47,116 nt of DNA from contig JAIXPW010000128.1 in NCBI GenBank assembly GCA_027485995.1, positions 1-47,116 on the forward strand, in the 5' to 3' direction. The notes beneath the pieces were generated by a model. That model was not told the origin of the DNA, made no database searches, and saw only the letters and a list, made by a program, of their open reading frames with translations. The stretch is from Verrucomicrobiaceae bacterium. Its GTDB lineage: Bacteria > Verrucomicrobiota > Verrucomicrobiia > Verrucomicrobiales > Akkermansiaceae. Below, in pieces: positions 1 to 8,721 of this stretch; position 1 is the first letter of the stretch; each line of letters opens with the position of its first letter. The translations under genes were made by a program, and so were the position numbers.

Positions 1-7
1 AAAGAGG

Positions 8-401
8 GTGCCGCCCCCCTGTAAGCCGGATTCTGTCCATCCCGCGAGCGGGACTGGACGGCCATTTCTCTTCCCGCTTGCGCGGGACCCTGCTTGCGCA
101 GGATGCGACTAATACCCGGAGATCTTGATCGGGCGGGCCGCCCTTCCCCTGTTCTGTCTTGCACCACGCGGGGTTTGCCGTGCCACGCCGGTTGCCCGGA
201 CGCGCGGTGGGCTCTTACCCCACCCTTTCACCCTTGCCTGTGCCCTTGCGGGCCATCGGCGGTTTGCTCTCTGCTGCACTTTCCGTCCGGTCGTCTCGCG
301 ACTTCCGTCCCCCGCTTTCACGAGGCGCGTTGCCCTATAGTGTCCGGACTTTCCTCGACCGTGCTTTTGACACACGACCGCGACCGTCCGGGAGGCGGCG
401 G
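8..401 (-). ncRNA. rnpB: RNase P RNA (class A)
   Basis: RNA subunit of ribonuclease P, which matures tRNA 5' ends. Read on the minus strand it has the conserved GAGGAAAGTCCGGAC block near the 5' end (345-359), the CAGAGAGCAAACCGCC-like block in the middle and the ACAGAATCCGGCTTACAG block at the 3' end (about 19-36). The ends pair as helix P1: GCCGCCTCCC near 390-399 against GGGGGGCGGC near 10-19. The roughly 390-nt length fits a bacterial type A molecule. The ends are estimated from the P1 pairing. The small open frames inside it are spurious. Confidence 0.95.
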
Positions 402-423
402 TGGGAGGGAATCATGGGAAGGG

Positions 424-450
424 CCAAGTTCCAAGGACCAAGTTCCAAGG
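424..450. repeat. Short intergenic direct repeat (CCAAGTTCCAAGG type)
   Basis: CCAAGTTCCAAGGA occurs twice back to back between rnpB and the DUF456 gene, followed by GAAATTCGAAATGG. The same words recur at 41,380-41,450. The stretch 402-529 holds no gene that I can support. Confidence 0.6.
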
Positions 451-529
451 GAGAAAGAAGATGAAATTCGAAATGGAACGGAAGAGGTCAGGCGAATGGG
501 TGCGCTTTCCCGACCTTCGATCTTGAAGC

Positions 530-1066
530 CTACCTAACGAGGAAAACGTCTGCGAAGAACCAGGCGATCATCAGCAGGCCAATGGCGAGTTTGACGGCCA
601 TGCCGGCGACGGTGCCGACGACCGAGCCGACTCCGGAGACCGTGGCGGGCTTGAGTTCCTTGCGGGCAATGCCGAGTTCGAAGACCAGGGCCCCGATCAA
701 GGGACCGAGCAGCAGGCCGACGGGCATGAAGAACATCCCGACGATGCTGCCAATGAAAGCGCCGAGCGCTCCCCAGCGGGTCCCGCCGAACCATCTACTG
801 CCTGCGGCTCCACTGAAGAACTCGAAGGCCTGCGACGCCGCCATCAGAACGGCAAGGATCACGAACGACCACCATTCGAGGCCCGAGCCTTCGCGGCCCA
901 GCATCAGGCGGTGAAGTAGCGCCGCGATCAACAGGATCAGGTGCCCTGGAAGGATGGGCAGGAAACAGCCGACCAGCCCCGCGATCAGGAAGCAGCACGT
1001 CACGACCCAGGCCAAAACGGTGCCAACAGTCCCGAAGCCGCCCCAGTTGACCAAAGTTTCCCACAC
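530..1066 (-). CDS. DUF456 family membrane protein
   Basis: A 178-residue, very hydrophobic protein with about four or five membrane segments and glycine-rich stretches (GALGAFIGSIVGMFF, GVGSVVGTVAGM). It opens with a hydrophobic segment containing the FLPILPGHLIL signature of the DUF456 family. The repeated G-x3-G segments resemble glycine-zipper helices. The molecular function of DUF456 proteins is unknown. It is transcribed towards rnpB and divergently from the DUF6797 gene, with about 90 bp between the two starts that probably holds both promoters. The family assignment rests on pattern recognition of the N-terminal motif and overall architecture. Confidence 0.75.
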   Translation of the reverse strand: MWETLVNWGGFGTVGTVLAWVVTCCFLIAGLVGCFLPILPGHLILLIAALLHRLMLGREGSGLEWWSFVILAVLMAASQAFEFFSGAAGSRWFGGTRWGALGAFIGSIVGMFFMPVGLLLGPLIGALVFELGIARKELKPATVSGVGSVVGTVAGMAVKLAIGLLMIAWFFADVFLVR

Positions 1067-1157
1067 GCCGGACCGAATAGCCCAATCCCGCCAATCTGCA
1101 ACTCAATCCCTGCTTTGGATGCTAGACCTTGCAGGGATACCACGTAGGATGCGGCCT

Positions 1158-3407
1158 ATGTCGCCCGCCAAGCCCATTCTCGCCCTGCTCGCTGCGTCGC
1201 TGACCACCGCCCACGCGGCGAAGTGGTATGAGGAAATGAAGATCGGCCCCGCATGGTCGAACACCTTCGAGGACACCTATCAGGGCCAGAAACGGGTCGC
1301 TGCCCTCAAGGGCATCCTGGCCGGCTTGGGCGACGGGAAATCCAACGCGCTCTTCGACACCGAGACCCTCCGCCTCGTCAGCGCCTACCAGGGCTACGTG
1401 AACTGGGGTGGCACTCCCTGGACCGGTCAGCACGGCCAGCTCGTTTCCCTCCAGGATGAAGCGGCCATCGTCAAGACCGCCTCCGGCCCCGGCTGGGCGG
1501 ACGCTTCCGGCTCCTTCGACGACAAGCGCCAGATTCCCGGCTTCGGAAATCTTTCCCACGCCTCGTTCAACGGCTACTTCCGCAGCGGAAACGTCATCGT
1601 CTTCGACTACAGCGTGCTCGGCAGCCGCGTGCTGGAAACCTCGTCAATCGCCGATGGCACCGTCACCCGCAGCCTCCAGATCGAGTCACGGAAAAGCAAC
1701 CTCACCGGCCTTGTCGCCGACGAAGCGAAGCCCTTCACCGTTGCCGCCGACGGACTGTCCGCGAAATCCGAAGACGGGCTCAACGTTTCTCTCAAGGGCG
1801 CCGGAAAGCTCGCACCTGATGCCAAGAATCCCAATCGTCTGCTGATAAACGTCGCCAAGGGTTCGGACAAGGCCCTCATCCAGCTCGCCTTTTCCCGCAG
1901 CGGCGAGGCCAAGCCCGCCGCCGCTCCGGACTTCGCCGCCCTGCTCAAGGGCGGGGCTCCCCTCTGGCCTGAAAAGATCGAGACCGAGGGCAAGACCTCC
2001 ACCGACAAGGATACGCCCTACGCCACCGACGTCGTCACACTTCCCACCGAGAATCCCTGGAAGTCCAACCTGCGCTTCGGCGGCTTTGATTTCATCGACG
2101 AAGACAGCGCCGCCCTCTCCTCGTGGAACGGCGACGTCTGGGTCGTCAAGGGGCTCAAGGGCGACTGGAAGAAGCTCACCTGGCAGCGCATCGCTTCCGG
2201 CCTTTTCGAAACCCTCGGCCTCAAGGTCGTGAAGGGAAACATCTACGTGAATGGTCGCGACCAGATCACCCAGCTCATCGACCTCAATGGCGACGGCGAG
2301 ACCGACCAGTTCAAGGTCTTCAACCGCGATGTCATCATTTCCCCGAACTTCCACGAGTTCGCCTTCGACCTCCAGACCGACAAGCAGGGCAACTTCTACT
2401 TCGCCAAGGCCTCGCCCGTCCGTGGTGGTGGGCGTGGCTTCGACCAGATCCTGCCGCACCATGGCATCGTGGCGAAGATTTCCCCGGATGGGAAGAAGTT
2501 CGAGGTGGCCTCCAGCGGCCTGCGTGCGCCCGGCGGAGTCGGCATCGGACCGAACGGAGAGATCAGCACCGGGGAAAACGAGGGCACCTGGGAACCTGCC
2601 TGCAAGATCAACTTCGTCCGCGCGTCGGATGCCCCGGTGTTCTTCGGCTGCGAGCCGAGCAGGCATGACGTGAAGACTCCCTACACCGAGCCGCTTTGCT
2701 TCATGCCCATGGATGTGGACAACTCCGGCGGCTCCCAAGCCTGGGTGACGCCTGAGGCGAAGATCGGCCTCAATGCCGGCGAGATGCTCCACCTTTCCTA
2801 CGGCCAATCCAGTATCTTCCGCGTGCTGCCGCAGAAGGTCGGCAACAAGCTTCAGGCCGGGGTCAGCAAGCTCCCGATCAAGCTCCAGTCCTCCGCCATG
2901 CGCGCCCGTTTCCACAGCGATGGCTCGATGTATGTCCTCGGCTTCCGCGGCTGGCAGACCAATGCCGCCACCGAGTGTGCCTTCCAGCGCGTCCGCTTCA
3001 CCGGAGCCGCCCTGCCGAACCCCGACAAGTTCGAAGCCACCAAGACCGGCGTCCGCCTCCATTTCGCGCAGACGATCGACAAGGAACTCGCCAACGATCC
3101 CACCAGCTACGCCGTGCAGCGCTGGAACTACGTCCGCTCCGAGCAGTATGGCTCCGGTGAGTTCTCGGTCGATCAGCCGGATGTCGAACGCGAAAAGGAA
3201 GCAGCAACGAAGGAATCGAAGGGCTTCAAGAAACGCGACGACGTCAAGGTCAGCTCGGCCAAGCTGCTGCCTGACGGAAAGACCATCGAACTCGTCCTCG
3301 AAGGCATGAAGCCCTCGATGAACCTCAAGGTCGGCTACGATCTTGAGGACGACAAGGCAGGCGTCATCAAAGGCGAGGTTTACTCGACTGTTTACGCGAC
3401 TCCCTGA
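1158..3407 (+). CDS. Secreted DUF6797 / glucose-dehydrogenase-like beta-propeller protein
   Basis: About 749 residues. An N-terminal signal peptide (hydrophobic PILALLAASLTTAHA, cleavage probably after AHA) directs export. The next ~300 residues (WYEEMKIGPAW..., YVNWGGTPW) resemble the DUF6797 domain found in Planctomycetota and Verrucomicrobiota. The middle, about 320-640, reads like a PQQ/NHL-type beta-propeller (DLNGDGETDQF, GLRAPGGVGIGPNGEI, STGENEGTWEP). The start at 1158 is preferred because AGGA lies 8 nt upstream; ATG 1149 is in frame and possible. There is no CXXCH here, but the next gene encodes a five-CXXCH cytochrome, so a periplasmic redox pair is plausible. The substrate cannot be told. 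It ends in a clear terminator. Confidence 0.75.
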   Translation: MSPAKPILALLAASLTTAHAAKWYEEMKIGPAWSNTFEDTYQGQKRVAALKGILAGLGDGKSNALFDTETLRLVSAYQGYVNWGGTPWTGQHGQLVSLQDEAAIVKTASGPGWADASGSFDDKRQIPGFGNLSHASFNGYFRSGNVIVFDYSVLGSRVLETSSIADGTVTRSLQIESRKSNLTGLVADEAKPFTVAADGLSAKSEDGLNVSLKGAGKLAPDAKNPNRLLINVAKGSDKALIQLAFSRSGEAKPAAAPDFAALLKGGAPLWPEKIETEGKTSTDKDTPYATDVVTLPTENPWKSNLRFGGFDFIDEDSAALSSWNGDVWVVKGLKGDWKKLTWQRIASGLFETLGLKVVKGNIYVNGRDQITQLIDLNGDGETDQFKVFNRDVIISPNFHEFAFDLQTDKQGNFYFAKASPVRGGGRGFDQILPHHGIVAKISPDGKKFEVASSGLRAPGGVGIGPNGEISTGENEGTWEPACKINFVRASDAPVFFGCEPSRHDVKTPYTEPLCFMPMDVDNSGGSQAWVTPEAKIGLNAGEMLHLSYGQSSIFRVLPQKVGNKLQAGVSKLPIKLQSSAMRARFHSDGSMYVLGFRGWQTNAATECAFQRVRFTGAALPNPDKFEATKTGVRLHFAQTIDKELANDPTSYAVQRWNYVRSEQYGSGEFSVDQPDVEREKEAATKESKGFKKRDDVKVSSAKLLPDGKTIELVLEGMKPSMNLKVGYDLEDDKAGVIKGEVYSTVYATP

Positions 3408-3432
3408 TTCGTCGCCCTCGACCTTCAACTCA

Positions 3433-3460
3433 AGGGGCGGGGTCATTCCCGCCCCTTTTT
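3433..3460 (+). terminator. Rho-independent terminator after the DUF6797 gene
   Basis: GGGGCGGG and CCCGCCCC pair around a short TCATT loop, followed directly by five T. It lies 26 nt after the stop and separates the gene from the downstream cytochrome. Confidence 0.85.
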
Positions 3461-3539
3461 GCATCTCCTTCTCCCGCCGGTTGCACCGTTTCATCAGGGA
3501 AAACTTCCGCCCGTTTTCTTCATCCCCTCCACTGATTCC

Positions 3540-5534
3540 ATGATCCGCCCGCTGCTTTTCACCGGACTTCTCCTCGGCACCGCACAGGCCGAATTGATCG
3601 CCACCTTCAAGGCAGGCGATGCCACCGACTCACGGCTCGATCGGCTGCCCGCGCTCGTCGTGAAGGCCGGCGAACCTGCCACGCCGTTCGTGGCCCCCGG
3701 AGCCTTCGAGGTCACCTGGAGCGGACAGCTTTCCGTGGCCCAGCGCCAGCGGCTCGTTTTCTCCTTCGAAGGCACTGGCAGCGCCTCGCTTTCGATCGAT
3801 GGCAAGCCCGTCCTGGAGGAAAGCGGCGAGCTCGGTGCCAAGCCTTCCGAGCGACTCCGCCTCAATCCCGGTGATCACGAGTTCAGCCTCACCTTCAAGA
3901 GCCAGCCCGATGGCTCCGGACGCCTCCGCTTGTTCTGGGAAGAGGCCTCATTTCCCAAGCAATCGATCCCGCCCGGTGCCTTCAAATCCACCGCCAACGA
4001 GGCTGCCACGCTCGGCGAACTCCAGCGCCACGGCCGCCTGCTCTTCGCGGAAAATCACTGCGCCAAGTGCCACACCGCCGCCACCGGATTCGGTTCATCA
4101 CCGATGCCGGAGATTTCGGAACTCGTGCCGCTGCTTGCCGGCATCGGTGATCGCGTCAACGAGGACTGGCTCAAGCACTGGATCGCCTCGCCGCAGACGC
4201 TGCGCCCCACCACCCGCATGCCGGCGCTGGTCGATCCCTCCACCGAGGCCGGTCGCCAGCAGGCCGCTGACCTCGCCGCCTATGTGATCACCCAAACCTT
4301 CGGCGCACCCGCAGGAAACGCACCCGATCCCAACCTTGCCCAAAAAGGCGGTGAAACCTTCCACACCCTCGGCTGCGTGGCCTGCCACAGCCTTCCCAGC
4401 CAGACCGAGCCGGATCCCGAACACAAACGCCTCCCGCTCAACAACGTCGCCGCCAAGTTCAAGCCCGGTGCCCTCGTGCCCTTCCTGAAGAAGCCGGACG
4501 CCTACCACCCCTTCACCGGCATGCCCGACTTCCGGCTTTCCGACGACGAGGCGAACTCGCTCGCCGCCTATCTAACAGCCGCCTCCACCGACAAGGAAAC
4601 CAAGCCCGCTTCCCCCTTCCCAGTCGGCGACAAGACCCGTGGTGAAGCCCTAGCTAAATCCCTCAACTGCGGCACCTGCCACTCCGGACTTCCGGTTTCC
4701 GAAACTCCCCCGCCCGCCATCGATGCGATTTTCAAAAAGGACTGGAGCGCTTCCGGCTGCGTCGCCTCTTCCGACAAGCGCGGCAAGGCTCCCGTCCTCC
4801 ATCTCAACGACGCCGAACGCAGCGCGCTCGTCGCTTTTTCCAAGACCGGCAGCAGCCCGCTCACGCGCGACACTCCGGGCGAATACGTCCGCCGCCAGAT
4901 CGAAACCCAGCGCTGCACCAACTGCCACACTCATGATGGCAAGGGTTCGCTGCTCGACTCCGTCCATTCCGACAGCCGCTCGCTCGTCGCCGATCTGAAG
5001 CACCTCGACGAACGGGTCGATCAATCCCGCCCGCAGCTCACCTACATCGGCGAAATGCTCTACGCCACGGTCACCGAGTCGATGATCCAGGGCACCACCG
5101 ATCCACGTCCCCGACCCTGGCTGCTGATGCGCATGCCTGCTTTCCACGCCAAGGCCAAGTCGATCGCCGACGGCTTCGCCCGCATGCACGGCATCGAGCC
5201 CAGCGGACCGAAGCCATTCACGGTTGATCCCGCCCTCGCGGAAACCGGCAAGACCCTCGCCAACGCCACGGGCTTCGGCTGCACCACCTGCCACGCCATC
5301 GGCGATCAGAAACCGACCGCTGCCTTCGAGGTTCAAGGCGTCAATTTGCAGCTCAGCGCGCGACGTCTTCGTGACGACTACTATTTCCGCTGGATGGCGA
5401 ACCCCGGCTCGATCACCCCTTCAACGAAGATGCCGAAGTACGCCGAGGGAAATGTCTCCCAGCGCGCCGACCTCCTCGAAGGCGACGCCCACAAGCAGTT
5501 CGAAGCCATCTGGCACTATCTGCACCAGAAGTAA
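3540..5534 (+). CDS. Secreted multihaem c-type cytochrome with N-terminal PA14-like domain
   Basis: 664 residues. ATG 3540 gives a good signal peptide (MIRPLLFTGLLLGTAQA). Residues about 20-150 form a beta-rich PA14-like module (FSFEGTGSASLSIDGKPVL, GDHEFSLTF, LFWEEASFP). Five CXXCH haem-attachment motifs follow: CAKCH (174), CVACH (279), CGTCH (377), CTNCH (459) and CTTCH (581). Methionines in phrases such as TTRMPAL, FTGMPDF, LMRMPAF and STKMPKYA are candidate axial ligands, so there are probably five mono-haem cytochrome c folds in series. It is likely a periplasmic electron carrier serving a dehydrogenase, perhaps the DUF6797 protein upstream, though a terminator lies between them. One CTAACAG motif lies at 4571. 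Confidence 0.85.
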   Translation: MIRPLLFTGLLLGTAQAELIATFKAGDATDSRLDRLPALVVKAGEPATPFVAPGAFEVTWSGQLSVAQRQRLVFSFEGTGSASLSIDGKPVLEESGELGAKPSERLRLNPGDHEFSLTFKSQPDGSGRLRLFWEEASFPKQSIPPGAFKSTANEAATLGELQRHGRLLFAENHCAKCHTAATGFGSSPMPEISELVPLLAGIGDRVNEDWLKHWIASPQTLRPTTRMPALVDPSTEAGRQQAADLAAYVITQTFGAPAGNAPDPNLAQKGGETFHTLGCVACHSLPSQTEPDPEHKRLPLNNVAAKFKPGALVPFLKKPDAYHPFTGMPDFRLSDDEANSLAAYLTAASTDKETKPASPFPVGDKTRGEALAKSLNCGTCHSGLPVSETPPPAIDAIFKKDWSASGCVASSDKRGKAPVLHLNDAERSALVAFSKTGSSPLTRDTPGEYVRRQIETQRCTNCHTHDGKGSLLDSVHSDSRSLVADLKHLDERVDQSRPQLTYIGEMLYATVTESMIQGTTDPRPRPWLLMRMPAFHAKAKSIADGFARMHGIEPSGPKPFTVDPALAETGKTLANATGFGCTTCHAIGDQKPTAAFEVQGVNLQLSARRLRDDYYFRWMANPGSITPSTKMPKYAEGNVSQRADLLEGDAHKQFEAIWHYLHQK

Positions 5535-5555
5535 TCACGGTGGCGATCGCCTCCC

Positions 5556-5583
5556 ACAAAAGAGCCGCCCTTGCCGGGGCGGC
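5556..5583 (-). terminator. Terminator of the lipoprotein gene
   Basis: GCCGCCC and GGGGCGGC pair around TTGCC at 5564-5583. Read on the minus strand the stem is followed by CTCTTTTGT. It lies between two convergent genes and best serves the minus-strand lipoprotein gene. Confidence 0.65.
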
Positions 5584-5627
5584 CCTCAGGTGCCCTCTTC
5601 GGGCGGTCATGAGATCAGTCGGTCTGC

Positions 5628-6527
5628 TCAAGGAGCAGCGGCAAAGGGACTGGCGGTCTCGCGCTTCTGGATTTCACCGGGCATCCAGGTCCAGGGGTCG
5701 ATGCCCTTGCAGGTGTAAACAGCGAGGCCGACGACGCCGACATTGCGGGTGTCGCCACGGCTGAGATTGGCGTAGGAGTTCGAGACAGTGGAGAACTTGA
5801 AGGCCGCAACGGAATCGTAGCCGGTGCGGTAGCCCTTCACCTCCAAGGTCTCACCCGCAGGAACCACATAGCCGCGCTTGGTGACGCTGGCAGGCTTGCC
5901 GTCGATCACATCGAGCCCGTCCACGCTGAGCACGACCTGCAGCGGACTCTTGCAGACGTTCTTCAGCACGATGCTGTAGCGACCGTTGTGGGAGCCTTCG
6001 ACAAAGCGTCGATACTGCCCGCTACTAGAAGTGTAGGAGTAATAGGTCGGCAGAAAACCGAAGCCGCCCTTGATCCCCCACTCCATCACGCCCCCGGCGG
6101 TGGTTTGCAGGCCACTGATCCTGGAATCGAGCGCCCCCATGGCCTTCAAGCCTTCACGATCGTTGTAGTAGATGGCATCGACCCCGTAAGGCTTCGGCGT
6201 CGCACGCTGGAAGGCGGTGCTGGTCATCGGCGACTTCAGGCTTTCCCCAAAGGTGGTGGCGAGACCGGGACGCTCCTTGCGCGGTGGGGCGAAGGCTTCG
6301 TCGGCTTTCACGCCGCTGCGGTTCGGATTGTTGAGAAGTGCGTCAATGCCGTTGCGATTGATCGCGGATTCGCCTGATCGAAGGCCGCCGGTGACAATAT
6401 CGGTTACCGATCGGCCTGAAGCTTTTGGGACATCCGGAATTGCCACCCCGCCTCCCCCGCTCGACGCACAGGAGTTCATCATCCACACCAACAAGCCCGT
6501 CACTGGAATCAGCCATCGCATTTTCAT
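5628..6527 (-). CDS. Putative lipoprotein of unknown function
   Basis: 299 residues from ATG 6527. The start MKMRWLIPVTGLLVWMMNSC gives a lipoprotein signal peptide with a cysteine in a lipobox-like MNSC context and glycine/serine just after it, so the mature protein should be membrane-anchored. The body has no catalytic motif that I recognise. The C-terminal third (YSIVLKNVCKSPLQVVLSVDGLDVIDGK, RGYVVPAGETLEVKGYR) reads like an all-beta domain, similar in feel to the DUF4384 or adhesin-like domains of lipoproteins, but I cannot name the family. The gene is divergent from a BlaI-like repressor gene, and a long inverted repeat lies in the shared upstream region, so the repressor may control it. 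Confidence 0.75.
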   Translation of the reverse strand: MKMRWLIPVTGLLVWMMNSCASSGGGGVAIPDVPKASGRSVTDIVTGGLRSGESAINRNGIDALLNNPNRSGVKADEAFAPPRKERPGLATTFGESLKSPMTSTAFQRATPKPYGVDAIYYNDREGLKAMGALDSRISGLQTTAGGVMEWGIKGGFGFLPTYYSYTSSSGQYRRFVEGSHNGRYSIVLKNVCKSPLQVVLSVDGLDVIDGKPASVTKRGYVVPAGETLEVKGYRTGYDSVAAFKFSTVSNSYANLSRGDTRNVGVVGLAVYTCKGIDPWTWMPGEIQKRETASPFAAAP

Positions 6528-6529
6528 GG

Positions 6530-6589
6530 TGCTGGAAAAACAGCATTTCAGAATCCGACCGTCAAATCTTTTGTGCAGTTTTTCCAGCA
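6530..6589. promoter_or_regulatory. Candidate repressor operator: paired inverted repeat
   Basis: TGCTGGAAAAACAGCA (6530-6545) and TGCAGTTTTTCCAGCA (6574-6589) are inverted copies with one mismatch. Each is itself a partial dyad with CAGCA arms. Their centres are 44 bp apart, about four helical turns, in the region between the divergent lipoprotein and BlaI-like genes. The left copy touches the lipoprotein start region. An operator role is inference; a hairpin in the lipoprotein leader is the alternative. Confidence 0.5.
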
Positions 6590-6631
6590 TTTCGAATTGC
6601 GGACGTTCCGGAACCTGTCAGCATGCCCTTC

Positions 6632-7006
6632 ATGAAACCGGACAGCTCCCAACAATCCCGTCGCGAGCGACAGGTGATGGAGATCCTTTTCCGACTGGGA
6701 AAGGCGACCGCGCAGGAGGTGCTCGACGAGCTGCCCGATCCACCGACCTACTCGGCTGTTAGAGCGCTGCTCACGACGCTGGAGACCAAGGGCCTGGTGA
6801 AGCACGGCAAGGAATCGCGGCGCTATGTTTACAGCCCCTCGATTCCGGAAAAGAAGGCGAAGCAATCGGCGCTTCGGCAGCTGCTGACGACCTTCTTCGA
6901 GGGTCGGCCCGAGAAGCTGGTGGCCTCGCTGTTAGACCCCGAGGATCAGCAACTCAGCAAGGCCGAGATTGAACGCATCCGCAGTCTGATTGACTCCAAC
7001 TCCTGA
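6632..7006 (+). CDS. BlaI/MecI/CopY-family transcriptional repressor
   Basis: 124 residues from ATG 6632; ATG 6623 is in frame and equally possible. Residues about 8-80 form the winged helix of the family (RRERQVMEILFRLGKATAQEV, TYSAVRALLTTLETKGLVKH, RYVYSP), and the C-terminal part (LRQLLTTFFEGRPEKLVASLL) is the dimerisation helix pair. BlaI-type repressors are cleaved when the partner BlaR1-type metalloprotease senses its signal; that partner is encoded 11 nt downstream. No beta-lactamase gene is nearby, so the signal is unlikely to be a simple resistance cue. The divergent lipoprotein gene and its inverted repeat are likely targets. Two CTGTTAGA motifs lie in the gene (6756, 6929). Confidence 0.9.
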   Translation: MKPDSSQQSRRERQVMEILFRLGKATAQEVLDELPDPPTYSAVRALLTTLETKGLVKHGKESRRYVYSPSIPEKKAKQSALRQLLTTFFEGRPEKLVASLLDPEDQQLSKAEIERIRSLIDSNS

Positions 7007-7017
7007 TCCACCACACC

Positions 7018-7923
7018 ATGATCCCACTGCTCCTCTTTCCTGCTCTGGCCGCCGCTGTGGTGTGGCTGGCGGGTCGCCGTGATCCGGCACGCGATCCTCG
7101 GCTGACGACGCTTTCGCTGGGCCTGCTTGCGCTGTTCCCGCTGCTGCTGCTTTTGCCGAAGGTGCCAATTCTGCCGGTGCAGGTTGAGCAGATCTCGCAG
7201 CCGGTCACGGGCTTTCCTTGGAAGACCTTGCTGGCGTCGATCTGGATCGCGGGAAGTGCGGTCGCCCTTACAAAACTGGCGCTTGGAATGATCGGGCTGA
7301 TGGGCTGGAGACAGCGATCAATCCTTCTCGAACGCCTTGAAGACGGCATCGAGCTGCGCCAGCTCGAATCGCTGCATGGTCCGGTGGCGGCCGGAGTTTT
7401 CCACAAGGTGATCTATGTGCCGAAGGCGTGGTCGGGCTGGGATGATGAGACGCGGGCCACGGTGCTGCTTCATGAACTGGCGCATCATCGGCGTCGGGAT
7501 CCACTGGTGCGCTGGATCGCCTCGCTGGTGGTGGCGCTGCATTGGTTCAATCCGCTGGTCCACTGGATGACGCGGCGTCTGGCCCTGCAGTGCGAGCAGG
7601 CCTGCGATCGGCTGGTCGTTTCGAATGGCGTGGCCGCCCCGCGCTATGCCGAGCTGCTGTGTCGGTTTGCGACCGAAGCCAGCATGCCTGCGGGTGCCTT
7701 GGCGATGGCGGAGAGGTCCTCGCTGGAGCAGAGGGTCCGGCACCTGATGCAGCCGCGCGGCGCGAAAGGGTTCATCACTCTGGCCGTGCTTGCCTTCATC
7801 ACGGTTGGAGGGGCCACCATTCTCGCCACAGGGGAAACCAGGCCGCGGCCCTCGCCCGCACCGGATCGTGAAGAGGTCGAGCTTCGACTCAGCGCCGATC
7901 CCTTTCCAGCGGATCATCCTTGA
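7018..7923 (+). CDS. BlaR1/MecR1-type M56 membrane metallopeptidase
   Basis: 301 residues. Two N-terminal membrane segments, a third near residues 80-95 (SIWIAGSAVALTKLALGMIGLMG) and one near 260 (FITLAVLAFITVGGATILA) frame a cytosolic zinc protease domain. HELAHH lies at residues 152-157, and the third ligand is probably the glutamate of CEQACD (about 193). It is an M56 protease, expected to cleave or inactivate the BlaI-like repressor encoded 11 nt upstream. The extracellular penicillin-binding sensor domain of classical BlaR1 is absent: only a short tail follows the last membrane segment, so the signal is unknown. This short form is common outside Firmicutes. Confidence 0.88.
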   Translation: MIPLLLFPALAAAVVWLAGRRDPARDPRLTTLSLGLLALFPLLLLLPKVPILPVQVEQISQPVTGFPWKTLLASIWIAGSAVALTKLALGMIGLMGWRQRSILLERLEDGIELRQLESLHGPVAAGVFHKVIYVPKAWSGWDDETRATVLLHELAHHRRRDPLVRWIASLVVALHWFNPLVHWMTRRLALQCEQACDRLVVSNGVAAPRYAELLCRFATEASMPAGALAMAERSSLEQRVRHLMQPRGAKGFITLAVLAFITVGGATILATGETRPRPSPAPDREEVELRLSADPFPADHP

Positions 7924-7953
7924 GCAAGCCACTCCGATTTTTCCTTCATTCCG

Positions 7954-8715
7954 ATGAGTCCCAAACATGTGCTGACCCTCGCCGTCACCGGAGCCGTGAT
8001 GGCGGCATCGGGATTTCTGTTAGGTCGGAAAAGCCAGCAGCCACCCTCCGCCGCATCAGGCCCGTCGGAGCCACAGGGCCGCCAAAGTGATGCCGCGCTG
8101 GTGCATCGCCTGTTGGAAGAGGATCTGGAGCACCGATTGTTTCCCTTTGCTGCCGTGGTCGAGGCCTCATCAGGAAAGCAGGTGATTCCGCTCGATGAAA
8201 GCGAGCCGCATCGTTTGGTGAAGAGCGCCATCGAGTCGGCCCTCGCGAAGAGCCTGAAGACCCTCAGCGCCGAGGACTCACCGGTGCGGCAGTTGCGTCG
8301 CATCAACGAGGCCTCGCGCTTCTTCGAGGATGCCCTGCACGCCTCGATCAACGCCACGCCGGGCCTGCGTTGCGAGGTTCCACCGAATCGCCGGGGCGAG
8401 GCCCAGAGAAGCGGCTACCCCGACCTCAAGATCACTCATCTCGCCAGCGGCACAGTGTTTTATCTCGACCCTAAACTCGTCGAGCAAGGCTCATGGACCA
8501 GCACCCTTCGGACGTTTTACTTCGAACCGAAGGATGAGACGCTGAAGATCAACGACGACGCGGTCCATCTCCTCTGCGGCATCGAGCACGACGGCCATGA
8601 CGGCCAGTGGAAATTCATCGGCTCGAAGCTGGTGGATCTTTCCAGCCTCAAGGTGCGATTGAAAGCCGAGTTCCAGGCCTCGAATGCGGACGTCTATGGA
8701 GTAGGAAACAAATAG
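7954..8715 (+). CDS. Membrane-anchored protein of unknown function
   Basis: 253 residues. An N-terminal hydrophobic helix (HVLTLAVTGAVMAASGFLLG) acts as a signal anchor, followed by a low-complexity linker and a mixed alpha/beta domain. YPDLKI, then FYLDPKLV about 17 residues on, recalls the PD-(D/E)XK layout of nuclease folds, but an exported nuclease of that kind would be odd and I do not claim it. It starts 30 nt after the blaR1-like gene and is probably co-transcribed with blaI-blaR1, which suggests that it belongs to that regulon. One CTGTTAGG motif lies at 8017. Confidence 0.7.
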   Translation: MSPKHVLTLAVTGAVMAASGFLLGRKSQQPPSAASGPSEPQGRQSDAALVHRLLEEDLEHRLFPFAAVVEASSGKQVIPLDESEPHRLVKSAIESALAKSLKTLSAEDSPVRQLRRINEASRFFEDALHASINATPGLRCEVPPNRRGEAQRSGYPDLKITHLASGTVFYLDPKLVEQGSWTSTLRTFYFEPKDETLKINDDAVHLLCGIEHDGHDGQWKFIGSKLVDLSSLKVRLKAEFQASNADVYGVGNK

Positions 8716-8721
8716 CCGTCC

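Noticed and set aside
8..401. tmRNA as identity of the structured RNA at the left edge
   Set aside because: The GAGGAAAGTCCGG and ACAGAA...CTTACAG blocks are those of RNase P RNA; no tRNA-like ends or tag frame.
1686..3494. Long minus-strand open frame (about 600 codons) opposite the DUF6797 gene
   Set aside because: Antisense shadow of a GC-rich gene; no recognisable motif, and the plus-strand product has a signal peptide and domain structure.
7954..8715. Nuclease of PD-(D/E)XK type
   Set aside because: YPDLKI and LDPK are suggestive, but the spacing is loose and the protein appears exported; kept as unknown.
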